Below are positions 1 to 9,975 of a DNA stretch of 64,000 nt, one piece after another. The notes under the pieces were generated by a model, which was not told the origin of the DNA, ran no database searches, and saw only the letters and a program-made list of their open reading frames with translations. Within the stretch, counting starts at the first letter, position 1. Every line of letters starts with the position of its first letter. Made by a program: the position numbers and the translations under genes. Origin of the DNA: Rhinopomastus cyanomelas (taxonomy: Eukaryota > Chordata > Aves > Bucerotiformes > Rhinopomastidae); contig VXBP01007107.1 of the NCBI GenBank assembly GCA_013400115.1, positions 992,001 to 1,056,000 of the forward strand, given 5' to 3'.

Positions 1-518
1 CAGAGCACAAACCTCTGGCAAGAGAATGGTTCCGGTCCTTGGTACCTGCCTGTCTTGGTGTTAGTACTGGTAGGATCATAGTCCCACCAGCAGGCTAGAA
101 GGAGAGAAGGATACTGGCATGGGATAGAGAAAGGAAGTAGAGAGTGCCAGTGTAAGCAGGGAAAGTGGAAGGAAAAGTGTTGGGAGAGACGCCTCAGGAG
201 ACCAGAAGTGAGCACTGCCAGCTGCACAGCAAGGGTGATCCAGGCAAGGACAGTGGGAGTGAACCTGCCCAAAACACAGTTCCTCATCAGGAAAGCAGGA
301 ATAGTGATGACAAAAGAAAATGGTTCACAGACCTAATCTCCCACCCCTGAAGTTAATTTTGGGAATGACTGGAAGAGACACAGACAGAGGGACCAGGAAA
401 CAACATTGTCACTGAAAGCAGCTTTTACAGAGGTTGAAATGTGGTGGCCCAAGTAACCCCAGTACTTCGTACTTTGTGACTTTCAAATGCTTTGCCCTCT
501 AGTCCTCAGTGTCTCTCC

Positions 519-566
519 CCTGATGATCTATGAGGTCTCTTCCAACCTTGATAATACTGTGATACT
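519..566 (+). mobile_element. short CR1-like 3' tail
   Basis: A degenerate match to the CR1 3' end in plus orientation: a 'gatgatctatgaggtctctt' stretch followed by 'ccaacctt' and two octamer-like units ending in 'actgtgatactg'. No upstream CR1 coding sequence is recognisable, so this is a strongly 5'-truncated old copy or a chance resemblance. Confidence 0.5.
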
Positions 567-954
567 GTTTCTTGTTGTGCGTGTTGTACATTTAGCTCAG
601 CTGAGCAATTAAATCCTCGAGGCAGGGACTGATGGTTTTGGTTCTGTCCTCGCACAGCACTCGCTGTGATGTTGTGGTTCCTGGCCAACGCCCTTATGTG
701 TCCTTGGTATTAACGGAGGTACCAGTGAACTCCAGCAATGGAGAAGAATGGTTTGATGCAAAATACATCAGGGGCACCAGGTAAAAGTAACAAGTGGAAG
801 ACTTTAGGTAAGTCCCAAGTCTTTCTGTGAGTAGTTCCTATTCTGTGATTGTGGTTGACAGCCCACTGGTGAAGGAGCAGGAGACCCTTGGCTGGGACCT
901 GACTGAAAATAAGAGACAGCTACATACAGAAAGCAAAGCCTGTGTGGGGAGGCA

Positions 955-1007
955 GACAGGCTGGATGGTCTAATGGGTCCACTCCATCTTTAGATTCTGT
1001 GATTCTG
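955..1007 (+). mobile_element. short CR1-like 3' tail
   Basis: Plus-strand match to a CR1 3' end: 'ggctggatggtctaatgggt' followed by a 'ccatctttagattctgtgat' stretch with ATTCTGTG octamers. The body of the element is absent, so this is a heavily 5'-truncated insertion. Confidence 0.55.
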
Positions 1008-2665
1008 CAGAGCCTTCCCCAAAAGCTGGCACAAAGGAGTGTCAGAAGACTCAATACATATTCATGGACATTTCTGGAGCTGCAAACTATGAAAAGAAAT
1101 CAAGTCGTTCTCATCCACGGCCTGGAATTGAGAGTACGCTCTATCCAAAAGGCTACCAGCACACAGAGTGGGCTATGAAAATCTTATAAAGCTCTGCTTC
1201 ACGCCATAAATAATTTTCAAACAAGACGCTTTTTGTTTCGGTGACGGCAATCCTAAAAAGGAAGAATGGCAAATAGCTGTCAAAAAACCAGCTGAAGCAG
1301 CCTGCACTCCGCGCTGATGTTAACTTTAATCACTGCAAATGTTGCACACAGATTTATCAGTCATTTATTAGAAACTGCAGATGATTATTGCAGAGGCTGA
1401 GATTAATGCAGACCGGAGCCTTGTGGCTTGCCAACGGGGCACCACGTGGTGACGAGCCTATGGAATAAACATGCTGGCATGTCAGAGCGCTAGCAGTCCT
1501 CCAAATGAAAGAAATTAAAAAGCCAAGAGCAATTTTGAAAATGATTTGTGATTGGAGGTGCACTTAGGAGTGCTTTTATTGTCACAGGAGCTTCTCCTTT
1601 CACATCCTTCAGGTGACAGACTCGCCTTGCTTCCCTCTGGATTTCTTGGGCTACCCAGTGGCTGCTTCTCTGGCACGTGAGAACCACAGGAATGTGCTGG
1701 ATGCTGGGGGGGCACATCAGCAGCACCCCACTGTTCTGGGGTTAGCTTTGCACAGCTCAAGGGTGAGAGGACAGCAAATCCATCCTGGCATCCTAAGTAT
1801 GCAAAAAGACATGGGTTGGGGGCTGGGTTTTCCCCTCGTTTGCAGCTGTACCATAGACAGGCTCCTAAGTGCCCATTCACATTGTACAACTTCAACGTGG
1901 AGCAACGCTACAAAAATAAACTACAGAGTAATTCCTCAGCAGAAGGTGCTCCTGCTCGAGTAGCAGTATGTGGCAAGTCAGCCCTTTGCTCCATGGTTAG
2001 AGCACTCCTAATGCAAATAGTGCTAGATCTTCAATAAAACACAAGCTCAGTCCTAGTGGAGATGCATTTTCTTAAAGCGCCTTTGCTGTAAAGTGAAAGG
2101 CAAAAGGTTGTGGTTTGCAGGCAGAGCTCTCTGTTGCTGATCTAAAGAGCAGCAGTGATCATGTGAGTGAAAGCCTGAACATCGTGGTGCACGAAACACG
2201 GTTAATCCTGCCCCAAGGTAGTGACACCCTGTGCTACAGGCACAAACCTACCTGCAGTGTTGCTGCCATCCTGATTTCTTCCTTGGGCATTCCTTCAGGC
2301 AAGTTCCTTGTGCCTCTTGTTCTGGGGTAGTGTTGGGGTGTTCCACATGGGGTGCCGTGCACATACACTTCGGGGTGCAAGGCCAGCTGGTTTGGTTAAC
2401 AAGTGGATTAGCAAGCCTGTCTGATCGTCACTGCTCCTGTCCACACTCGACCAAAACTTGAAGAAGCATACTCTGCACGGGTGGCCATTTCAGTGAAAGG
2501 CTTACACAACTTCCACTGCTGCCTGGCTTATCCAGGTAATTGCAATACCTGTATCAACCTAAAAATATTTCCTCTATATGTTCCTGTAGCTGACTACATG
2601 GAATGCATCTATCTGCTGATCCTTCTGATGTTCCTGTCTTGCGGAAGTGCAGCAAAAAAACTTTT
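1008..2665. other. unique non-coding stretch
   Basis: No gene, tRNA or repeat family is recognised. Overlapping frames on the minus strand at 1490-1895 and the plus strand at 1613-1963 run to about 126 codons but show no family resemblance and lack flanking splice or poly(A) logic. The AT-rich block at about 1195-1370, with TAAT-type motifs, looks less neutral than its surroundings and is a possible conserved non-coding element. Confidence 0.5.
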
Positions 2666-2707
2666 AGAATCACAGAACATCAGGGATTGGAAGGAACCTC
2701 GAGACAT
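2666..2707 (-). mobile_element. extra CR1 3' tail abutting the large CR1
   Basis: A 42-bp minus-strand CR1 3' end ('cagggattggaaggaacctc' class) lies directly before a second, complete tail beginning at about 2709. The two tails are in tandem and same orientation. It could be a separate 5'-truncated insertion or a duplication of the element's own end. Confidence 0.7.
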
Positions 2708-2708
2708 A

Positions 2709-4152
2709 GCATCATAGAATTGTGGAATCATTAGGGATTGGAAGGGACTTCAAAAGATCATCTAGTCCAATACCCCTGACACAGCAGGATCACCTAGACC
2801 CAGTTGCACAGGAACACATCCAGGCGGGTTTTAAACACCTCCAGTGAAGGAGACTCCACAACCCCCCTGGGCAGCCTGTTCCAGTGCTCTGTCACCCTCA
2901 CTGGGAAGAAGTTCCTTCTCATATTTATATGTAACTTCCTTTGTTCCAGCTTACACCCATTGCCTCTCATCCTATCACTAGATAAAATTGAGAAGAGCCT
3001 GGCTCCATCCTCCTGACACCCACCCTTCAAATATTTATAGACATTAATGAGGTCACCCCTCAGTCTCCTCCAACCTAAAGAGACCCAGCTCGCTCAGCCT
3101 CTCCTCGTAAGGGAGGTGCTCCACTTCCTTCATCATCCTCGTTGCTCTACGCTGGACTCCCTCCAGCAGCTCCACATCCCTCTTGAACTGAGTGGCCCAG
3201 GACTGGACCTCTAGATGTGGTCTCACCAGGGCAGAGTAGAGGGATCGAGGGAGGAGAACCTCTCTCCATCTGCTAACCATCTCGATTCTGATCCACTCCA
3301 GGATGCTGTTGGCCCTCATGGTCACAAGAGGGCGGCACTGCTGGCTCACAGTCATCCTGCTGTCCACCAGGACCCCCAGGTCCCTTTCTCCTACAGTGCT
3401 CTCCAACAGCTCAGTCCACAACCTATACTGGTACCTGGGATTGTTCTTGCCCAGATGCAAGACTCTACACTTACCTTTGTTATATTTCATTAAATTTCTC
3501 CCTGTCCAGCTCTCCAGCCTGTCCGGGTCTTCCTGAATGGCAGCACAGTCTGCAGGGGTGTCGGCCACTCCTCCCAGCTTTGTGTAATCAGAAAACGTGC
3601 TGACAGTGCACCCTAATCCCTCATCCAAGTCATTAATGAATAAATTGAAAAGGACTGATACCAGTATTAACCCTTGGAGGAGTTCGCTACATACATGCCT
3701 CCAACTAGACTTTGTTGCATTGACCACTACTCTCTGGCTTCTATCCTGCAGCCAGTTCACGATCCACCTCACTACTCAATCATCTAGCCCACACTGCCTC
3801 AGTTTGGCTGTGAGGATGCTGTGTGAGACTGTGTCAAATGTCTTACTTAAGTCAAGATAGACCACATCCACCGCTCTGCCATCATCCATCCCCCTGATTA
3901 TACCCTCATAAAAAGCTATCAGGTTGGTCAAGCATGACTTCCCCTTGGTGAAGACATGCTGACTGCTCTAATGATCCTCTTGTCCTTGATGTGCCTAATG
4001 ACAAAGTCAAGGATAAATTGTTCAACCACCTTTCCTGGGATGGAGGTGAGGCTGACTGGTTTATAGTAACCTGGGTCCTCCTTCTTACCCTTTTTGAAGA
4101 TTGGAGTGACATTTGCTATCCTCCAGTCCCTAGGCACCTCTCGCTCCTCCAC
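2709..4152 (-). mobile_element. CR1 LINE, 3' segment (RT to 3' end) of a 5'-inverted insertion
   Basis: The sequence reads leftward from the N-terminal part of the reverse transcriptase at 4152 to the CR1 3' tail at about 2709. Recognisable in order are the APIFKK-like/'VSLTSIPGKV' block, the 'LFNLFINDLDEG' block before the catalytic motif, the thumb, the C-terminal 'RNFFPVRVTEHWNRLPRG' block, and the 'ggattggaagggacttcaaa' tail. At 4152 it switches without spacer to plus-strand ORF1 sequence of the same family. The plus-strand piece ends about 100 bp upstream (in element coordinates) of where this piece begins. That fits one element inserted by twin priming rather than two independent insertions. 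Confidence 0.92.
3053..3772 (-). pseudogene. CR1 ORF2 reverse transcriptase fragment
   Basis: A 239-codon open stretch of the LINE reverse transcriptase, which would copy CR1 RNA onto nicked chromosomal DNA. It includes the palm block 'LFNLFINDLDEG' and the catalytic strand at 3584-3595, which reads FSDY where active CR1 copies have F(A/S)DD. One of the paired catalytic aspartates is therefore lost. Downstream come 'LMKYNKGKCRVLHLGKNNP', 'LYSALVRPHLE' and 'RRATRMMKEVEHLPYEERL'. The frame then breaks, and the C-terminal domain continues in another frame at 2794-3030. The RT N-terminal part lies in a third frame at 3928-4152. This is a dead, frameshifted relic. Confidence 0.9.
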
Positions 4153-4690
4153 AAGAAGAAGAGAAGGTTACTAGTTACTGGAGACTCGCTCCTAAAGGGA
4201 GCTGAGGGCCCAATATGCAGAGCTGACCCTCATTATAGGAAAGTCTGCAGTCTACCTGGAGCCCAAATCAGGGACATCACTAGGAAGCTCCCTAACCTGG
4301 TGAGATCAGCTGACTATAACCCACTGCTGATCTTCCAGACTGGTGGGGAGGAAGCTGTATTCCATAGCCTGAGGTGAGTGAAGAAAGACCTTAAGGCATT
4401 AGGTCGTTTGATGAAAGACTCTGGGGCGCAAATTGTATTCGCTTCATTACTTTCATTTTAGAGTGAGGACACAGGCCGGAATCGAAGGACTCAGTCCATT
4501 ATTGCTTGGCTATGAGACTGGTGTTACAGGCAGGGCTTTGATTTCTTTGATAATGGCTGGTTTTATAAGGCAGCAGATCTCACAGGTCCACATGGGAGAG
4601 GTTTGAATCGGATTGCATAAAGGGTTCTGGGGCAGAAATTGGCAAGGCTCATTCAGAGGACTGATTTGAAGTGGGGTGGGATTGTTGATG
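4153..4690 (+). pseudogene. CR1 ORF1 C-terminal SGNH-esterase-like domain, broken
   Basis: ORF1 of CR1-type LINEs encodes an RNA-binding protein that in many members carries a C-terminal SGNH/GDSL esterase-like domain. Here 'RRLLVTGDSLLKGAEGPI' puts the block I Gly-Asp-Ser at 4180-4188. Next come 'LPGAQIRDITRKLPNLV' and 'PLLIFQTGG', where family members usually have a GxND-type block. The sequence continues past a stop with 'KDLKALGRLMKDSGAQIVFA' and ends 'QKLARLIQR'. Near 4581-4600, where the catalytic Asp-x-x-His block belongs, I see Gly-Pro-His without the aspartate. Several stops and the lost aspartate mean it cannot work as an esterase. Domain assignment is from motif recognition only. 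Confidence 0.75.
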
Positions 4691-4754
4691 GGTGGGCACC
4701 AGTGGGACAGAACTCTGGTCTCGATGAAAACCACATGGCCCCCACTGTCCTAGG

Positions 4755-5600
4755 ATGAGATGGGAGTGCTCAGCTCTCTCACTGAAATGCCTGTACATCA
4801 ATGCACGCAGCATGGGGAACAAGCAGGAGGAGCTAGAAATCTGTGTCCAGTCAAGGGAATATGATCTGGTGGCAGTTACAGAGACCTGGTGGGACAGCTC
4901 ACATGACTGGAATGTGGTCATGGACGTCTATGCCCTTTTCAAGAGGGACAGGTCAGCAAGGTGGAGTGGTGATGTTGCTCTCTATGTCAGAGGGTTATTG
5001 GAATGCATTGAGTTCTGTCCAGGGGCGGATGAAGAGAGAGTTGAGAGTTTGTGGATGTGGATCAAGGGGCAGACTGGCATGGGTGACACTGTTGTGGGTG
5101 TCTATTACAGACCACCAGATCAGGATGAGGAAGTTGATGAGGTCTTCTACAGGCAGTTGACAGCACCCTCTCAGCTACAGGCCCTGGTTCTCATGGGGGA
5201 TTTCAAGTACCCTGATATTTGCTGGAAGACATACTCAACCAGCCACTCACAGTCCAGGAGGTTCCCACAGTGCATTGGTGACAATTTCCTGATGCAAACG
5301 GTGGAGGAACCCGCTAGGAGAGGAGCACCACTGGATCTTGCACTCACCAACAAAGAGGGTCTGGTTGAAGGAGTGAAGGTTGAAGGCAGCCTTGGTTGGA
5401 GTGACCATGAGATGGTGAAGTTCAGGATCTCATGGGGCAGGAACAGAATCACTAGCAGAACCACAACCCTGGACTTCAGGAGGGCCAAATTTGGCCTTTT
5501 CAAGCAATTGCTAGGGGAAATCCCATGGGAAAAGTTATTGGCAGGTAAAGGGGCCCGAAATAGTTGGTTAACATTCAAAGACCACTTCTTTGAAGCTTGA
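4755..5600 (+). pseudogene. CR1 ORF2 endonuclease domain (APE-like), long open relic
   Basis: A 281-codon open stretch equal to most of the APE-type endonuclease that nicks target DNA for LINE insertion. Visible motifs are 'LYINARSMGN' with the active-site Asn at residue 16, 'AVTETWWD' with the metal-binding Glu at residue 43, 'GVYYRPPDQ', 'LMGDFKYPDICW' around residues 146-156, and the 'SDH' triad at residues 216-218. The GDF block ends in Lys151 where APE-type enzymes have the catalytic Asn, so the enzyme is probably inactive even in this open part. The methionine used is near the natural ORF2 start, just before the 'SLKCLYINA' strand. The frame ends at 5600 and continues out of frame to about 6087. 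Confidence 0.92.
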
Positions 5601-5775
5601 GACAAGAGCGTACCAACAGGTAGGAAGTCAAGGAAGGGAGCCAGAAGAGCTGCATGGTTAAACAGGGAGCTGCTGAGCAAACTTCAGAGGAAGAGGAAAG
5701 TCTATAGGTCATGGAAGTAGGGGATGGCCTCTAGTCAGAGGATGTAAGGACACAACTAGCAAAGCCAAGGACTCC

Positions 5776-6087
5776 TTGGAATTAAACCTTGCAAGAAATG
5801 TCAAGGGCAACAGAAAGAGCTTCTTCAAATTCTTTGCAGGTAAAATTAAAACTAGAGGCAATGTAGGCCCCCTGCTAAATGAGATGGGTGCCCTGGTGGC
5901 AGAGGATACAGAGAAAGTAGAGATACTGAACACCTTCTTTGCCTCTGTCTGTACTTCTGGGGGATGTCCTGATATCAAACCCCAGACTGCTGAGGACCCA
6001 GAAGAAGTTGAGACAAGAGAGGGGTTTGCCCTGGCTGATGAGGACTGGGTTAGGGATAAGTTGATCAAACTGGATGTACATAAATCA
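5776..6087 (+). pseudogene. CR1 ORF2 linker between endonuclease and RT
   Basis: A shifted frame carries the conserved ORF2 linker: 'ELNLARNVKGNRKSFFKF', 'GPLLNEMGALVAEDTEKVE', 'ILNTFFASVCTSG', then 'LADEDWVRDKLIKLDVHKS'. In other CR1 copies the next residues are 'MGPDGMH', the start of the RT fingers. Here homology stops at about 6087, and the frame runs on by chance to 6156 in unique DNA. This marks the outer border of the inverted arm. Confidence 0.85.
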
Positions 6088-7579
6088 GAACTTGGTTGGA
6101 GGTTGGCTCGTCAAAGCCAACAGCTCTGGAGCTGTCTTATAAAAACTGTGTGTTGATTTGCCAAACATGACTTTTCATTTTCCTGGGTCTTAAAGTCCTG
6201 TGAGTTTCTTTCACCCTTTTTGGAGGGCCCACACTTAGGTAAACCCACTTACATCCTCACCTCCACCAAGGTGAGGCAGCACTTGCTCTCTAGGGATGCC
6301 CTTGAGTGAACTGACAATGGGGTCCTGCACTACAGGCCAGCTTATATGACCTTATAGGTCCCTCCTCACCCTCATGTGGAGAGGAGGTGGTTGTAGGATG
6401 TGGAGTTGAAATTTTTGAGAATACTTACGGAAGGCTTTTCTTCAATTTGCAAGTTCAATTTCTTCAATGTGCGTTTTGTAAGCAACTTGTGTTGTGGTTT
6501 ATGTGTCGTGCTGTTGATACTATCCCTGGATGTGTATAGTTCACTGACTGCCAGTTAATTAGCTGCCATTAATAAATCAATACCCTGCTCTGATCCCGAT
6601 TTGCTTTAAAACATAAGAATTGAGCAGCTTTTCTTTGCAATAACACTCATAATTCTCTGTCCGTTTCTCATAAATAAGCTGTTGAAGTCGTAACGTAGAC
6701 CCCCCTGCTGCCTCCCAAATGCAGGTGTCTCTGCACACGTTGTGTCTTGTCCACCACACTGGACAAGAAGGCCCAGAACAAGACAAAAAGTAGCTCAATG
6801 CTAAGGGAGCAGTTCCCCTTGACCCTGAAAATGAAGGGGAAGATAAGTAGTTTCCAGGGTAGCAAGAACTCTGAGTGGAGGAGAAAAGCAATGAGCTACT
6901 GCAGCATGGTAAGGTGCACGAATTATGCTGAGCGAAGCTCGAGGGACTGGAGTTGTCTCAAACTGGCACAAAGAGGCTTTAAGCGATTCACGCTTCCTCC
7001 CTGCGATGTCTGTGCTAAGGCACCACAGGCTGGCAGCAGAGAAGCTTCCCAGCCTCTGTGCAGACCAGGTGTGCGTTTGCTCTGCATCTCTAGTCTGGTC
7101 TGGATCTCTCTTCCCATTGTACTGACAGGGTTACTGAGCAGTGGCTGCTGTGACAGTAACAGGCATCTTTGGGTCCCTGTTTTACAAGAAATAATCTGAG
7201 AGAAAGTGTCCACCCATGCAGTAGGTGAAGGGTCCTCCTTTTGATTATTTTGGGTTGATTAGGAAACACCATGCCACGACTGGAATGAGGCAGATCCTGG
7301 TAGAAATGCAAAAGGCAACAAAAATCAATTTAGCTGTATTGTGTTTAAAGCAAAGATGTGAGGAGATGCAGTGAAGGACATTTTAGTGTGTATCTACCCC
7401 ATAACTAGTTCTCCATCTGAAATGCTAGGGCTTGTCACCATCGGTTTGGGAGTTAGCCACATTCCTCAGTGGACCGAGGGGCTCCAACCCACTGCACAAC
7501 ACCACACACCCTGATGCATTGGGGTATTTCAGCATTAGGGTCTGAACTGCTCTTGTAAGACGTGTCAGTGGTTACACAG
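6088..7579. other. unique non-coding stretch
   Basis: No repeat or gene is recognised. A 150-codon frame at 6747-7199 (+) and frames on the other strand overlap one another and have no family resemblance, so they are most likely chance. Confidence 0.5.
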
Positions 7580-8085
7580 ATGCACAGATCATTAGGGGCT
7601 GGAAGGGACCTCCAGGGGTCATCGAGTCCAACCCCCCTGCTTGAGCAGGATCATAGAACCTAGGACACGTTACACAGGAAAGCATCCAGATGGGTCTTAA
7701 AAGTCTCCAGACAAGGAGACTCCACCACCTCCCTGGGCAGCCCATTCCAGTGCTCTGTAACCCTTACAGTAAAGTTCTTCTTGTGGTCCTGTGGATCTTC
7801 CTGTCGTCCAATTTACACGCATTGCCCCTTGCCCTGTCACAGGGCACAAGTGAAAAGAAATTGTCTCTTTCTTCTCGACACCCAGCCCTCACGGATTTCT
7901 AGACAGTGATTAAGTCCCCCTGTAACCTTCTCCTGTCCAAGCTGAAAGTCCCAGGTCTTTCAATCTTTCCTCATAAGGCAGGTGGTCCAGTCCCCTAATC
8001 ATCCTCATGACCCTTCGTTGACCTCTCTCAATCAAGGCTCTATCCCTCTTGAAGCAGGGAGCCCAGTCCTGCCTGTGGACCTGCC
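7580..8085 (-). mobile_element. CR1 LINE, 3' part, older copy
   Basis: Minus-strand CR1 3' region beginning with an 'attaggggctggaagggacc' tail and running through the C-terminal ORF2 block ('cctgggcagcccattccagt'), then 'acacgcattgccccttgccc' and 'cataaggcaggtggtccagt', to a 'ctctatccctcttgaagcag' end. It is clearly more diverged than the copies at 2.7 and 35 kb. The 3' octamer repeats are eroded, and no long frame survives. The 5' end is truncated in the late RT/thumb region. Confidence 0.9.
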
Positions 8086-9597
8086 TGAGTCCCAGCCCAT
8101 GAAATCTGCATCAACTCTCCAAGTGGACAGACTGATCTCCATTCTCGGAGACAGATCTCACTTTTGCAGTCTCTAGGGAGGGGTGGAGGCTTTGTCTCGC
8201 AGGGCCTTTTCCTCCCTCTGTCTCTCTCACCCACCCTATCAACACTCCGGCACGGGAATGGGATGCCATCCGGCGCGGCGATTAATGCACAAACGAGGTG
8301 CCATGTGCGACTGCGAGCGCTCCCGAGTTTTGTGTAGTGCAGATTGAGAGATTTCATTGTGAAGTCACGTTAAACTCTGAACTAATGGGTAGTTTGGCAA
8401 CAACCTCTAAGTATGAAATTGTTATTAATTCCTTTAGTACCATAATAACATTGATTTAGATGAACTCTTATAACATAGAAATTGTATAGTATTTAGCTGT
8501 AATTAACGTCCCCTAATTAGGGAGCGTTGCCAAGCAGTTTTCTCTGCTGGCTCTGTTGTACTTAAGTGCAGCTGGATGAAAATTAACCACAAAGGGAACA
8601 GCTTGTGTTTTATGTGAAGTTTGCCTTTGATTGATTAAAAAAATATTCCTTGGTACTTTATTTTATTATCAAAAAGAGTGCACTGGACTATCAGTGTTAC
8701 GGAGAGCCACAAAGTCCACATGCTGTAAGCTACACACACATTTGTAGGGTAGGGAAGCCAACAGACTTAGCTACACACGCAGGAAATTCACGAGTGCATT
8801 TTGTCTCGATACCACAAATTGCTGCAATGAAAACTGAGTTTATGGGAGCATGGCTGTCATTAATAAAGGCTGCACAGATTTAAGCCGATGAAGCGCGATT
8901 TAACGTCCACTCAGAGGAAAGAGTCATGCGCCGCGAGCGGAGAGGCATTTGTTGATGTGAAGGATGCTGACATTTTTGGAAATTCAAATCATAAATGAAA
9001 TACTGCTGTCAGTTTACTGTGCAGCTTCATAGCATATGGTGCTTCTGCTGGTGGGTGTTATTTCAAAGTTTGCAAATCACACCGTGAGAGTGTCCCTCTG
9101 GTGAGCTTCTGCAACGCTTAGCAACTGTGAATCCAAAGTGACAGTACAGAGGACGAGGGACTAAAACGAAAGTTTGCTCTTTAAGTCGGTAGAACAAAGT
9201 ACGTGGTAAGTCAGTACAGTTTTACAGGGGGGAAAAGGAGGCCAACGTGTTAAAGCTAAAAGGGATCCGGTACCTCCAATAACGCACAAAGGCTTCTAAA
9301 TGGTTAGTAAAGGAATGGTTTCTCTTTTGTAGTTTCTATGACTTTGGTAGGACAAGAGAATCAAATCGACTGGCAGATCAAACACATGATGGTCCACTTT
9401 TAAAATCAGGAAAGTTGCTTCTAGATGTAATGCAGTGCCAGCAGGTCCAGATGTTTATTTAACCCATGTCTCTGAATAAAGTTCCTATGACAACCAACTA
9501 GCAGCTGCCATTTGAGAAGCATAGTCCACTTGAGGCTGTCAATACAGAGGGAAAAAGCCAGAGAGAAACCCAAAGCATGTTCCCAATCAGCCCAGCA
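8086..9597. other. unique AT-rich stretch, candidate conserved non-coding element
   Basis: No gene is seen. From about 8230 to 8640 a CpG-containing block passes into AT-rich sequence with several homeodomain-like TAATTA/TTAATT motifs ('ctgtaattaacgtcccctaa'). This resembles known vertebrate conserved non-coding elements, but single-sequence evidence is weak. Confidence 0.35.
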
Positions 9598-9975
9598 ATG
9601 TGAATTCCCACTCTTGATATGATCTGACCATAGTTTCTACTTGTTGTTCTGCTCCAGGTAGTCATTTTTGACACCAACATGGAACTGTAGCTGCGCAGTG
9701 CAGACCCCATCAATTTGCCAATCAACCTGATAAGAAGCACCCACTGACAAGTTAAATTTAAATAACTAAAGTGCAGTGACATCACACAACGTGGTTTCCA
9801 AGAGTCTGCCACCTGGTGACCCCTTCAATGTGCATATACACGGAACATGAAATGTTGAATCTCTTGATATGATCTGACCATAGTTTCTACTTGTTGTTCT
9901 GCTCCAGGTAGTCATTTTTGACACCAACATGGAGCTGTGGCTGTGCAGTGCAGACCTCATCAATTTGCCAATCAA
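9598..9975. repeat. two-copy direct repeat, 250-bp period
   Basis: The segment 9611-9725 recurs at 9861-9975 with only a handful of substitutions ('gatatgatctgaccatagtt' to 'catcaatttgccaatcaa'). Similarity may extend left to about 9598/9852 with a small indel. The 135 bp between copies is not repeated. On the minus strand both copies give the same short open reading ('SSMLVSKMTTWSRTTSRNYG'), but I do not recognise a protein. It could be a local tandem duplication or two exon-like pieces of an unidentified retrocopy. Confidence 0.9.

Larger units (their letters stand above)
4153..6087 (+). mobile_element. CR1 LINE, inverted 5' segment (ORF1 end plus endonuclease)
   Basis: Plus-strand CR1 sequence starts immediately after the minus-strand RT segment. 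It contains the C-terminal half of ORF1 (esterase domain), the short ORF1-ORF2 interval, the endonuclease, and the linker up to the start of the RT ('KLDVHKS' ending near 6087). After that the sequence is unique DNA. There is no 3' end on this piece, as expected of the inverted arm of a twin-primed insertion and not of an ordinary 5'-truncated copy. Confidence 0.9.

Noticed and set aside
1515..1963. Overlapping 116-126 codon frames on both strands
   Set aside because: Several frames on both strands are open at once, with no homology or conserved motif visible, which is typical of chance openness.
3215..3536. Plus-strand frames opposite the CR1 RT
   Set aside because: They are antisense shadows of the minus-strand RT. 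The same shadows appear at 11166-11606 and 35661-36050 opposite other CR1 copies.
9498..9812. 104-codon minus-strand frame across the direct repeat
   Set aside because: It is open, but I recognise no protein family and the frame is not kept in the repeat's flanks. Reported only as a direct repeat.
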